DNA of 40,111 nt from Candidatus Cryptoclostridium obscurum (lineage in GTDB: Bacteria; Bacillota; Dehalobacteriia; UBA7702). The position numbers and the translations under genes are program-made. This document shows positions 9,844 through 17,876 of this stretch, piece after piece; the stretch's first letter is position 1, and every line of letters starts with the position of its first letter. The notes beneath the pieces were generated by a model, which was not told the origin of the DNA, did no database searches, and saw nothing but the letters and a program-made list of their open reading frames with translations. The stretch spans positions 1 through 40,111 of the forward strand of contig CAJFVQ010000091.1 of NCBI GenBank assembly GCA_904420535.1, given 5' to 3'.

Positions 9844-10041
9844 TTATTGTTTACGAGCCAAAGTATAATCGTCGCAAAAACGGAAATAAGGACAATGGCT
9901 GGTGGCATAATTTAAAAAATGCTCCATTTCGTCTTGATCCAAATCTACCAGACAAATATAACAGTCTGTTTCTTCATCGTAAATATAATTCATGCAATCA
10001 TCGCAGTTGGACTTCATTTTATTCTTTTTTTCCTCCTTCAT
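9844..10041 (-). CDS. Small Cys-rich protein, DUF6472-like
   Basis: 65 aa: NCDDCMNYIYDEETDCYICLVDLDQDEMEHFLNYATSHCPYFRFCDDYTLARKQ; RBS ggagga. Confidence 0.7.
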   Translation of the reverse strand: MKEEKKNKMKSNCDDCMNYIYDEETDCYICLVDLDQDEMEHFLNYATSHCPYFRFCDDYTLARKQ

Positions 10042-10175
10042 ATTTCCTCATTGTAGCATAGTTTGCGTCATTTTCCAAGAAAACAAAATTCTTCTTGACT
10101 TTTGTGTTGCCTCTGTTTATAATTGTATTAACTTGGTTGGTACAGTCAATACAATGCATACAGCAAGGAGCATTT

Positions 10176-10739
10176 ATGATTACCAGTTTCTTTTATTTCT
10201 GGATGCCGCTGTTGTTATTGGGCGGCATAATTCTTTATTTGCCATTCTATGTATATTACCGTCGCCGTGGTATCGGGAATTGGCGGCAGGCCGCCTATTT
10301 CTGCCTTTTTTCCGTAGGCCTGATGATTCTTTTTGTCACATTGTCCGGCGCCGATTTCCAAGCCACAGTGCGGCATATGAACCTGATTCCTTTGGGATGG
10401 TTATTCCAGCCATACAGTATGGGGGTTGCTTCTACTATGCAACAGCTGGCGATTAACTTTATTATGTTTGTACCTTTTACCTTTTTTCTGGCAACGGTGT
10501 TATCCCGCCGGAATTTATGGAAGGTTATGGCAATTGCGCTGATTGTCAATGTTTCTATCGAAACTTTCCAGTATTTCACTGGGCGGTCTGCGGATATAGA
10601 CGATTTGATAATGAATCTTTTGGGCGGTCTTTGCGGCTATGGTTTGTTTCTTCTGGTCCATCGCCGTTTGAAAAGAAAAAAATTTTGGCAGGTATTTACA
10701 GGGCTTTATCCTAAATCGCCTTTGAGAGGAAATTTATGA
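10176..10739 (+). CDS. VanZ family membrane protein
   Basis: RBS aaggag at 10165 before ATG 10176 (the longer ORF from 10095 is unlikely); multi-TM, MNLIPLGWL ... NFIMFVPFTFFLATV ... SIETFQYFTGRSADIDDLIMNLLGGLCGY. Confidence 0.85.
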   Translation: MITSFFYFWMPLLLLGGIILYLPFYVYYRRRGIGNWRQAAYFCLFSVGLMILFVTLSGADFQATVRHMNLIPLGWLFQPYSMGVASTMQQLAINFIMFVPFTFFLATVLSRRNLWKVMAIALIVNVSIETFQYFTGRSADIDDLIMNLLGGLCGYGLFLLVHRRLKRKKFWQVFTGLYPKSPLRGNL

Positions 10740-11482
10740 AATCAATGATTCAAGTAAAAAACTTAAAAAAATTTTATCGCGTCGGCGATGAAAAGGTCAA
10801 AGCTTTAAACGGTATTGATTTGACCATAGAACGGGGAGAAATCTGCTGTATTCTCGGAACTTCCGGTTCTGGCAAAAGTACGCTCCTCAATATGTTGGCG
10901 GGATTGGAACCGCCTACGCGAGGAGAAATCTGGATTGATTCCCTGCCTATCCATTCCATGGGAGAAAAAGCGCTGACAGATTTTCGCCGAGAAAGCGTGG
11001 GGTTTGTTTTTCAGTCCTACAATCTAATTGCCTCTTTGCCGGCTTGGGCCAACGTGGCAATGCCGTTGGAATTTCGCGGCACATCGAAAAAAGAGCGGGA
11101 AAATCTTGCTCGTAAAATGTTGGCTGCGGTAAACCTTGCCAACCGCATGGATCACACCCCCAGTGAAATGAGCGGTGGTCAACAGCAAAGAGTTGGCATC
11201 GCCAGGGCATTTGTTCACCGTCCCAAACTTGTTTTTGCCGATGAGCCCACAGGAAATCTTGACAGCAAAACTACCATTGAAGTGATGGAATTGATGGTTT
11301 CCATGGCACGGCAGCATCGACAGACCTTGATTATCGTGACTCATGATCCGGAAATCGCTGATTACGCCGATCGTATCATCCATCTGATTGACGGCAAAAT
11401 TCACAGCGACCGAAAAAATCAACCCTGTTTTTATACAGATTCCCGAAATACAAACGTTAATAGCAACAACGAAGGAGCGTAA
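10736..11482 (+). CDS. ABC transporter ATP-binding protein (MacB/LolD type)
   Basis: Walker A GTSGSGKST, signature MSGGQQQRVGIARAF, Walker B LVFADEPTGNLD. Confidence 0.95.
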   Translation: MKSMIQVKNLKKFYRVGDEKVKALNGIDLTIERGEICCILGTSGSGKSTLLNMLAGLEPPTRGEIWIDSLPIHSMGEKALTDFRRESVGFVFQSYNLIASLPAWANVAMPLEFRGTSKKERENLARKMLAAVNLANRMDHTPSEMSGGQQQRVGIARAFVHRPKLVFADEPTGNLDSKTTIEVMELMVSMARQHRQTLIIVTHDPEIADYADRIIHLIDGKIHSDRKNQPCFYTDSRNTNVNSNNEGA

Positions 11483-11485
11483 AAA

Positions 11486-12571
11486 ATGATGAAAATGAAA
11501 AAGTATATGATATTACCGGTGCTAGCCTTGATTTTTACTTTTGTTTTGGCAGCTGTCAACCCGATTTTTGCCGCCGATGATGAAATCATTTCCGGGGGCA
11601 ATACAGAAACAACCTTGCCGCCGACGTCCGGTACCAGCGGCAACGGGCTGATCCCCAATCTAGTGGTAAGTAAATTTTCCTTTGGCGGAGATCAAGTCTA
11701 TGCAGGAAAGGCATTTACATTATCGTTTCATCTAAAGAATACCAGTAAAACCTTTACTGTGCAAAATGTGGTGGTGAAAGTTAACGGCGGCGAGATTTAT
11801 GGATTAAACCGCGATACCGATACTCTTTACTTTGAAAGGATTAAGGCAAATGGTACCGTGGAATGCAGTGCAGATTTTATTTCTTCTGCGGAATCAGCAG
11901 AGGGGTCCTATCCTATTACTGTGACGGTTTCCTATGAATACTATGATGACGGCGCAAAATGTAGCAATGCTTCGGAAATCAAAATCGCCGTTCCTCTCGC
12001 CCAGGAAGAGCGTGTTTCCATTAACAAGGCCGCTATGGGATCCGAAGATTATCCTGTTTATGCCGGAGAAGAATCCCCTGTGGATTACGAATTTCTCAAT
12101 CGCGGATTCTCCAAATTATTGAATACCGAAGTATTTCTTTATGATAATGACAGCGGTGAACTTCTTGATAATGCCTATATTGGCACCATTAATGCTTCGG
12201 CTCAGATGTCCAGCAGCAGTCATCTTTACTCTACCTTTGAAGATGTGGGAGAAAAACACCTGAGATTCGTGATCCGTTACGAAGACGCCCATGGCAATCA
12301 GAAGGAGGCAGCTTCGGAATTTACCGTCAATGTTCAGGAAGCCCAGGTATCTGATGAAGAAATGGCTGCTGCTGCCGATGATTCCGGCGGGGGGTTTCTA
12401 CCCATTGCATTCATCTTCATTGGCATCATCGCCGTTGTGACTTTGGGAATCGTTATTTTTGTCCGTCGCAGAAGAAAGAAAAAAGCGGCCCAAGAAGAAT
12501 CTTTTTGGGATGAGAACGATTGGGATGATGATTCCGATCTCGTAGAGGAGGACGACAATGAAGATCAGTGA
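11486..12571 (+). CDS. Secreted, membrane-anchored CARDB-like adaptor protein with acidic C-terminal tail
   Basis: Signal peptide; PNLVVSKFSFGGDQVYAGKAFTLSFHLKNTSKTFTVQNVVVKV (CARDB/Ig-like); C-terminal TM then RRRRKKK and FWDENDWDDDSDLVEEDDNEDQ. Confidence 0.75.
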   Translation: MMKMKKYMILPVLALIFTFVLAAVNPIFAADDEIISGGNTETTLPPTSGTSGNGLIPNLVVSKFSFGGDQVYAGKAFTLSFHLKNTSKTFTVQNVVVKVNGGEIYGLNRDTDTLYFERIKANGTVECSADFISSAESAEGSYPITVTVSYEYYDDGAKCSNASEIKIAVPLAQEERVSINKAAMGSEDYPVYAGEESPVDYEFLNRGFSKLLNTEVFLYDNDSGELLDNAYIGTINASAQMSSSSHLYSTFEDVGEKHLRFVIRYEDAHGNQKEAASEFTVNVQEAQVSDEEMAAAADDSGGGFLPIAFIFIGIIAVVTLGIVIFVRRRRKKKAAQEESFWDENDWDDDSDLVEEDDNEDQ

Positions 12572-13928
12572 CCTGCTGGCCATGTGTTTTCGTAATCTCT
12601 TTCGGCGGAAGGTTCGTACGATTCTGACGGTGTTGGGTGTGGTCATTGGTACTTGTTCCATTGTGGTAATGATGTCATTGGGAGTTGGGTTAAACCGCTC
12701 CTTTGATGAAGAAATGGCCTCTTATATGGATATTACTGCCATTAGTGTCTCCGTCCCCGAAAATAATCAGCAAAATCGCAGTAATGTCGCATTAGATGAT
12801 CGAAGTGTAGAGCAAATGCGCCGTCTCGACCATGTGAAAACAGTAGTCCCTTTTTTGACGCTTAATGGCGTTGCAGAAATTTCCAGCGGTAATTATGTTT
12901 TCAGTGATAGTATTACTGCCATGGACCTTTCCATGATGAAAGATATGGGATACGAGACCACCGAAGGTTCTTTGCCTGACAGAGATCAAGACAATGCAAT
13001 CCTCTGGGGCAAATATACACCGTGGCAATTTTCCGACGCCAATACCGGACAGATCCCCGAGTATTCCACGGATGAGTCTGGGGAATATACCAGCGCGCCG
13101 GTGGTAGATCCCATGGGTGCTTCCTATTCTATTTCTGTGATCCGGCAGAGTTCTCAAGAGCTGTCGGCAGAGAATTCCGAGGAAACGGCGGCCGCAGAGA
13201 GTAGTGAAGGCGCGTCATCCGGCCGGAAAGAAACCGTATCGTCTCAGCCTATTTATCCCATCGGGGTTTTAAAAGAAGATTGGAGCCATTACGAGACAGT
13301 TTATGGTGCATGCATTTCATTGGAGTTGGGGAAAAAATTGTTGGCAGAGTATCATGCAATTAACGGAATTCAACCCGATAAAAACACTTACAGTAATATC
13401 CAAGTCAACGTGGACTCTTATGAAAATGTGGAAACGGTGGAAGAAGAGCTCAAGGACATGGGGTTTCAAACCAGCAGTGCTCTGGAATTTCGTGAAGCCA
13501 TGAGCAAACAGGCTCGTTTGATTCAACTGGTTCTCGGGGGACTCGGAGCCATTTCTCTTTTCGTAGCCGCCTTGGGAATTACCAATACCATGATTATGTC
13601 CATATATGAGCGCACCAGAGAAATTGGGGTTATGAAAGTTCTCGGCTGCCGTTTGAATGATATTCGCATGATGTTTCTATTGGAAGCAGGAGGCATTGGT
13701 TTTCTCGGCGGTGTTGTCGGAATTCTTTTCAGCTACTTCCTATCTTTTATTCTGAATCTTGTGACCTCAGCTTTGGTGGAAGGGATGAGTATGAAGATTT
13801 CTGTGATTCCATTTTGGTTGGTGCTCCTGGGCATGGGGTTTGCCATTGGCGTTGGCCTGATCGCCGGATTTTCGCCGGCCAATCGGGCGGTGAAAATCAG
13901 CCCTTTGGCCGCGATTCGCCAGGAGTAA
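12558..13928 (+). CDS. ABC transporter permease, MacB/FtsX family
   Basis: MKISDLLAMCFRNLFRRKVRTILTVLGVVIGTCSIVVMMSLG ... ALGITNTMIMSIYERTREIGVMKVLGC. Confidence 0.93.
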   Translation: MKISDLLAMCFRNLFRRKVRTILTVLGVVIGTCSIVVMMSLGVGLNRSFDEEMASYMDITAISVSVPENNQQNRSNVALDDRSVEQMRRLDHVKTVVPFLTLNGVAEISSGNYVFSDSITAMDLSMMKDMGYETTEGSLPDRDQDNAILWGKYTPWQFSDANTGQIPEYSTDESGEYTSAPVVDPMGASYSISVIRQSSQELSAENSEETAAAESSEGASSGRKETVSSQPIYPIGVLKEDWSHYETVYGACISLELGKKLLAEYHAINGIQPDKNTYSNIQVNVDSYENVETVEEELKDMGFQTSSALEFREAMSKQARLIQLVLGGLGAISLFVAALGITNTMIMSIYERTREIGVMKVLGCRLNDIRMMFLLEAGGIGFLGGVVGILFSYFLSFILNLVTSALVEGMSMKISVIPFWLVLLGMGFAIGVGLIAGFSPANRAVKISPLAAIRQE

Positions 13929-13996
13929 TCATAAACTCTCATATGACTGTTTGTAATCATCAATCCGCTTTTCGGGAAGCGGAGTGTTAGAATTGA

Positions 13997-14031
13997 GGAA
14001 TCCCCATCAAAGCCAAGCTGGTGGGGATTCC
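13997..14031 (+). terminator. Strong hairpin between macB-like and second vanZ gene (terminator or attenuator)
   Basis: GGAATCCCCATC-aaagccaagct-GGTGGGGATTCC, 12-bp stem (one G-U); only a weak T-tract (atgatttt). Confidence 0.45.
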
Positions 14032-14067
14032 ATGATTTTCATGGCGTTTTGCGGAAAGGAATGGTTC

Positions 14068-14682
14068 ATGATTTGGTTGTTGTCGTTGGGAATTGCCCTT
14101 ATCTCTTTATTGATCATTTTGGTCCCTGCGTTTTTACTTTATCCGGCAGTTTGTCATGGGAAAATCAAAAGCCCAAGAAGTGCCATGCTTTTGCTTTTTT
14201 CTCTTTGGGTTCTAATGCTCTTTTTCATGACGGGAATGCCGACGCTTGATTTCCATACTTTAGATTTCAATTGTAATATCATTCCCTTTCGGGGGCTGAT
14301 TGACGCTCCAATTCAATATGGGTTTAATGTGCTGATTTTTCTTCCTATCGGATGTTTCCCGTCACTGTTATGGGCTCCCTTTTCTAAATGGAAAAATATT
14401 TTGTGGCTGGGATTTGGGCTCTCGCTTTTGATAGAAACGGCGCAGTTGTTTACTTTTCGGACGACAGATATTGACGATCTGATCGCCAATACCCTCGGCA
14501 CCGCTTTCGGTTTTCTTGTGGCGAAAGGTCTGGGATCTTTGATGCAAATTGAGGTTACCGCGGATCAATATCGTTCCCAAAAAGAAATTTGGTTTATGTT
14601 AGCAACTATTTTAACAGTAATACTTTTCCAACCACTACTTTCCCGTGTACTTTGGACGTCGGCAATTCACTTTCTCTATTGA
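14068..14682 (+). CDS. VanZ family membrane protein (second copy)
   Basis: RBS ggaaagg (14053-14059) before ATG 14068; CNIIPFRGLIDAPIQYGFNVLIFLPIGCFPSLL ... SLLIETAQLFTFRTTDIDDLIANTLGTAFGF. Confidence 0.85.
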   Translation: MIWLLSLGIALISLLIILVPAFLLYPAVCHGKIKSPRSAMLLLFSLWVLMLFFMTGMPTLDFHTLDFNCNIIPFRGLIDAPIQYGFNVLIFLPIGCFPSLLWAPFSKWKNILWLGFGLSLLIETAQLFTFRTTDIDDLIANTLGTAFGFLVAKGLGSLMQIEVTADQYRSQKEIWFMLATILTVILFQPLLSRVLWTSAIHFLY

Positions 14683-14749
14683 CCTGATATATCGAGACTC
14701 TTTTCATTTTATGATTGATGTCGTGGGAAGTTTTTGGCAGGATTCCTTC

Positions 14750-14779
14750 TTGACAAATTAATGACAAATGTGCTATATT
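14750..14779 (+). promoter_or_regulatory. Promoter of the HMA-domain gene
   Basis: TTGACA (14750-14755), 18 nt, extended -10 TGC-TATATT (14774-14779). Confidence 0.65.
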
Positions 14780-14782
14780 GAT

Positions 14783-14808
14783 TTAAAGTTAGCATAAACT
14801 AACTTTAA
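14783..14808. promoter_or_regulatory. Palindromic operator copy 1 (TTAAAGTTAG-CATAAA-CTAACTTTAA)
   Basis: 10-bp perfect arms; the core AGTTAGCATAAACTAACT matches the 16014-16035 site at 16/18 positions. Confidence 0.65.
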
Positions 14809-14916
14809 GCGATAGGTCTGAGCAGCTTTGAAACATTGTTAATGATTGTTAATTGAGGGCAATGAGCATTGCAATTCGTTGGCAACGCTGTATCAAATGA
14901 GCAAGGAGGTTAAACT

Positions 14917-15288
14917 ATGGGGACCATCATTATTCTCGTAATTTTGGTATTGATTGCCATTTATGCCATTCGCAGTTACTGTAAAAAGCTTTCTAGCGGT
15001 TGTTGCGGTAGTGACGGTGGTAAAGTAAAAAAAATAAAAGCTAACGGTAATGTGTCTGACTATCCGTATCAATATGAAATAACCATCGATGGAATGGTTT
15101 GTCAGAGTTGCGCCACCAGAGTAGAAAATGCCTTTCATGCGAAAGACGGTTTTGCTGCCAAAGTCGATCTTCAGAAAAAATGTGCGTTGGTGGGAGCAGA
15201 ACAGGAAGTCACTGAAGAGTTCCTTCGAACAACGGTGAAAGAGGCAGGATATACCGCCCTTAAGATCCACAGCAAACAAAATGTTTGA
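14917..15288 (+). CDS. FeoB-associated Cys-rich membrane segment fused to a heavy-metal-associated (HMA) domain
   Basis: N-terminal TM then CKKLSSGCCGS; then YEITIDGMVCQSCATRVENAF (HMA GMxCxxC); RBS aaggagg. Confidence 0.8.
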   Translation: MGTIIILVILVLIAIYAIRSYCKKLSSGCCGSDGGKVKKIKANGNVSDYPYQYEITIDGMVCQSCATRVENAFHAKDGFAAKVDLQKKCALVGAEQEVTEEFLRTTVKEAGYTALKIHSKQNV

Positions 15289-15343
15289 GATGTTATCCAA
15301 AAAATCAATTTTTGCCAAATAGGAATGTATTTTTTTGACGATT

Positions 15344-15360
15344 ATATAACAGTGTTATAT
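15344..15360. promoter_or_regulatory. Candidate TetR autoregulatory operator (ATATAACAGTGTTATAT)
   Basis: 8-bp perfect arms ATATAACA/TGTTATAT around one nt, 16 nt upstream of the tetR ATG. Confidence 0.5.
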
Positions 15361-15376
15361 CGGTGAAAGGTGTTTT

Positions 15377-15994
15377 ATGGGAAATTCTAATGGCAATACA
15401 ATGCAAAATATTTTATCCGCAGGTCATAAAGAATTTATGGAAAAAGGGTTTCGCGATGCTTCGTTACGCAATATTGTAAAAGAGGCAGGGGTGACTACTG
15501 GGGCGTTCTATGGGTATTTCCAAAGCAAAGAAGATTTATTTGACGCCCTTGTAGGTAAATCCGCCAGAATACTGATGGATCGTTTTAAAGAAGCCCAAGT
15601 TACTTTTGCCTGCCTCCCCAACGAGGAACAGCTTGAACAGATGGGTAAGATTTCCGGCGACTGCATGGACTGGATGGTGGAGTACATTTATGAGAATTTT
15701 GACGCTGTGAAACTATTGATTTGTTGTGCTGAAGGTACAAAATATGAAAACTTCATTCATGAAATGGTAGAAATCGAGGTGGATTATACCCACAGATTCG
15801 TCGCGGTTTTAAGGGGGCTCGGACAACGGGTTCCCGATATCGATTCGCAGCTTGAGCATATTTTAGTCAGCGGCATGTTTTCTGCATTTTTTGAAATGGT
15901 GGTTCATGATATGCCGCGGAAGCAAGCAGTGAAGTATGTGAAAGAACTTCGGGCATTCTACACAGCAGGCTGGGAGGAGATCATGGGGCTATAA
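15377..15994 (+). CDS. TetR/AcrR family transcriptional regulator
   Basis: GHKEFMEKGFRDASLRNIVKEAGVTTGAFYGYFQSKEDLFDALV. Confidence 0.93.
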   Translation: MGNSNGNTMQNILSAGHKEFMEKGFRDASLRNIVKEAGVTTGAFYGYFQSKEDLFDALVGKSARILMDRFKEAQVTFACLPNEEQLEQMGKISGDCMDWMVEYIYENFDAVKLLICCAEGTKYENFIHEMVEIEVDYTHRFVAVLRGLGQRVPDIDSQLEHILVSGMFSAFFEMVVHDMPRKQAVKYVKELRAFYTAGWEEIMGL

Positions 15995-16013
15995 AGCCCT
16001 TTCTTTTTACTTT

Positions 16014-16035
16014 ATAGTTAGCATATGCTAACTAT
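16014..16035. promoter_or_regulatory. Palindromic operator copy 2 (ATAGTTAGCATATGCTAACTAT)
   Basis: 22-bp perfect palindrome immediately upstream of the ABC pair. Confidence 0.65.
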
Positions 16036-16100
16036 GATAAATATAACGGTTTCGATGTGGAAGCCGTCCCAAAATACTTCATATTAAAAGAGGAATTTAT

Positions 16101-17876
16101 TTGAAACAGCAGTCAAATCTTGCGAGGCTTTTGTCGTATGCCGGTTCTTTCCGGTATCTGGCCATTGTTTCCTGGGGGCTTTCGGCTTTAAGCGCGCTCT
16201 TTGCCTTGGTGCCTTTTTGGTATCTTTGGAGGATAATTGAAGAAGTGCTTTCTGTTGCTCCGAATTTTCAGTCAGCACAGGGGCTTACCCATTACGGCTG
16301 GATGGCGGTGCTTTTTGCCGCACTTTCTCTCATAATTTATGTAGCGGGGCTGATGTGCTCCCATATTGCGGCATTCCGTATCGCTACCAATATTCGCAGT
16401 ACGGCCATGCATCATATTGTGACCTTACCATTGGGATTTATGGACAGTTTCGGCAGCGGAAAAATGCGTAAAATCGTGAATGAATCCAGTGCTGCCACGG
16501 AAACGTATCTCGCCCATCAACTGCCGGACAAAGCCGGCGCTATCGCGACGCCTTTGGGGCTTTTGGTATTACTGTTTTCCTTTGATTGGCGATTGGGATT
16601 ATTAAGTCTCATTCCCGTAGTTCTGGCTTTTTTGATTATGGCCAGTATGACCGGGGCGAAGATGCGTCAAAAAATGGCGGAATACCAGAACGCTCTTGAT
16701 GATATGTCCAACGAGGCTGTCGAATATGTGCGAGGAATTCCCGTGGTAAAAACCTTTGGTCAGACCGTTTTTTCTTTTAAGCGCTTCAAAGGAGCCATTG
16801 ATAATTACAGTAAATGGGTGATCGCCTATACCAAACAGCTGAGACTGCCCATGTTGTTTTATACCGCGGCCATCAACGGCGTCTTTGTGTTTTTAATTGC
16901 TGCAGGACTATTTTTTACTCGTGACGGCGTTACTTCGGCATTTTTAACGGACTTGATTTTCTATATTATTATTACACCGGTGATCTCCATTACCTTGACG
17001 AAAATTATGTTTCAAAGTGAGAATGCCATGATTGTTGACGATGCTTTACAGCGGATTGATAGCATTATGAAAATCGAACCTTTGCCGGAAGTTCGTGAGC
17101 CCGCGTCTTTACGAGATGCTTCTGTGGAGATTCAAGATGTCAGTTTCCGCTATGATGACGAGAAAGAGGCGCTTCATCACGTGTTCATGCATATTGATTC
17201 CGGAGAAACCGTTGCATTGGTGGGACCTTCTGGCGGCGGAAAAACAACGTTGGCAAACCTTATTTCCCGTTTTTTTGATGTGAAGAGCGGTCGTATTTTA
17301 TTGGGCGGCATTGATGTTCGCAATATTCCCAAAGAGCAGTTAATGAACACCGTTTCTTTTGTATTTCAGGACAGCCGTTTGATCAAAACATCGATCCTTG
17401 AAAATGTGCGTCTTGCCAAGCCCGATGCTTCCAGGGAAGAAGTGTTGCAGGCGTTGAGAGCTGCTCAGTGTATGGATATTATTGAAAAGCTTCCCCATGG
17501 GATCGACACGGTAATTGGTGGCAATGGTGTATATCTTTCCGGCGGGGAGCAGCAAAGAATTGCAATTGCCAGAATCATGTTAAAGGATTCCCCTATTGTT
17601 ATTTTGGACGAGGCTACGGCATTTGCGGATCCCGATAATGAAATCAGGGTGCAAGAGGCCTTTGCCCGCTTGGCAAAAGGAAAAACCGTCATTATGATCG
17701 CTCATCGTCTGTCTACCGTAGTCAATGCGGACCGCATTTTTGTTTTGTGCGATGGTGAGATTATTCAAAGCGGAACCCATGAAGAGCTTATGGCGGAAAA
17801 GGGACTTTACCATACCATGTGGAGTAATTACCAGACTTCAGTACAATGGAAAGTCGGAAAGGAGCAAGCAATATGA
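16101..17876 (+). CDS. ABC transporter, fused permease/ATPase (subunit 1; IrtA/YbtP-like pair member)
   Basis: N-terminal TM domain; Walker A GPSGGGKTT, signature LSGGEQQRIAIARIML, Walker B IVILDEATAFADPDNE; probable TTG start (ttgaaacagcag). Confidence 0.9.
   Translation: MKQQSNLARLLSYAGSFRYLAIVSWGLSALSALFALVPFWYLWRIIEEVLSVAPNFQSAQGLTHYGWMAVLFAALSLIIYVAGLMCSHIAAFRIATNIRSTAMHHIVTLPLGFMDSFGSGKMRKIVNESSAATETYLAHQLPDKAGAIATPLGLLVLLFSFDWRLGLLSLIPVVLAFLIMASMTGAKMRQKMAEYQNALDDMSNEAVEYVRGIPVVKTFGQTVFSFKRFKGAIDNYSKWVIAYTKQLRLPMLFYTAAINGVFVFLIAAGLFFTRDGVTSAFLTDLIFYIIITPVISITLTKIMFQSENAMIVDDALQRIDSIMKIEPLPEVREPASLRDASVEIQDVSFRYDDEKEALHHVFMHIDSGETVALVGPSGGGKTTLANLISRFFDVKSGRILLGGIDVRNIPKEQLMNTVSFVFQDSRLIKTSILENVRLAKPDASREEVLQALRAAQCMDIIEKLPHGIDTVIGGNGVYLSGGEQQRIAIARIMLKDSPIVILDEATAFADPDNEIRVQEAFARLAKGKTVIMIAHRLSTVVNADRIFVLCDGEIIQSGTHEELMAEKGLYHTMWSNYQTSVQWKVGKEQAI

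Noticed and set aside
9600-10061. 153-aa plus-strand ORF spanning the terminator and the antisense of DUF6472
   Set aside because: Crosses a strong terminator and overlaps a better-supported minus-strand gene.
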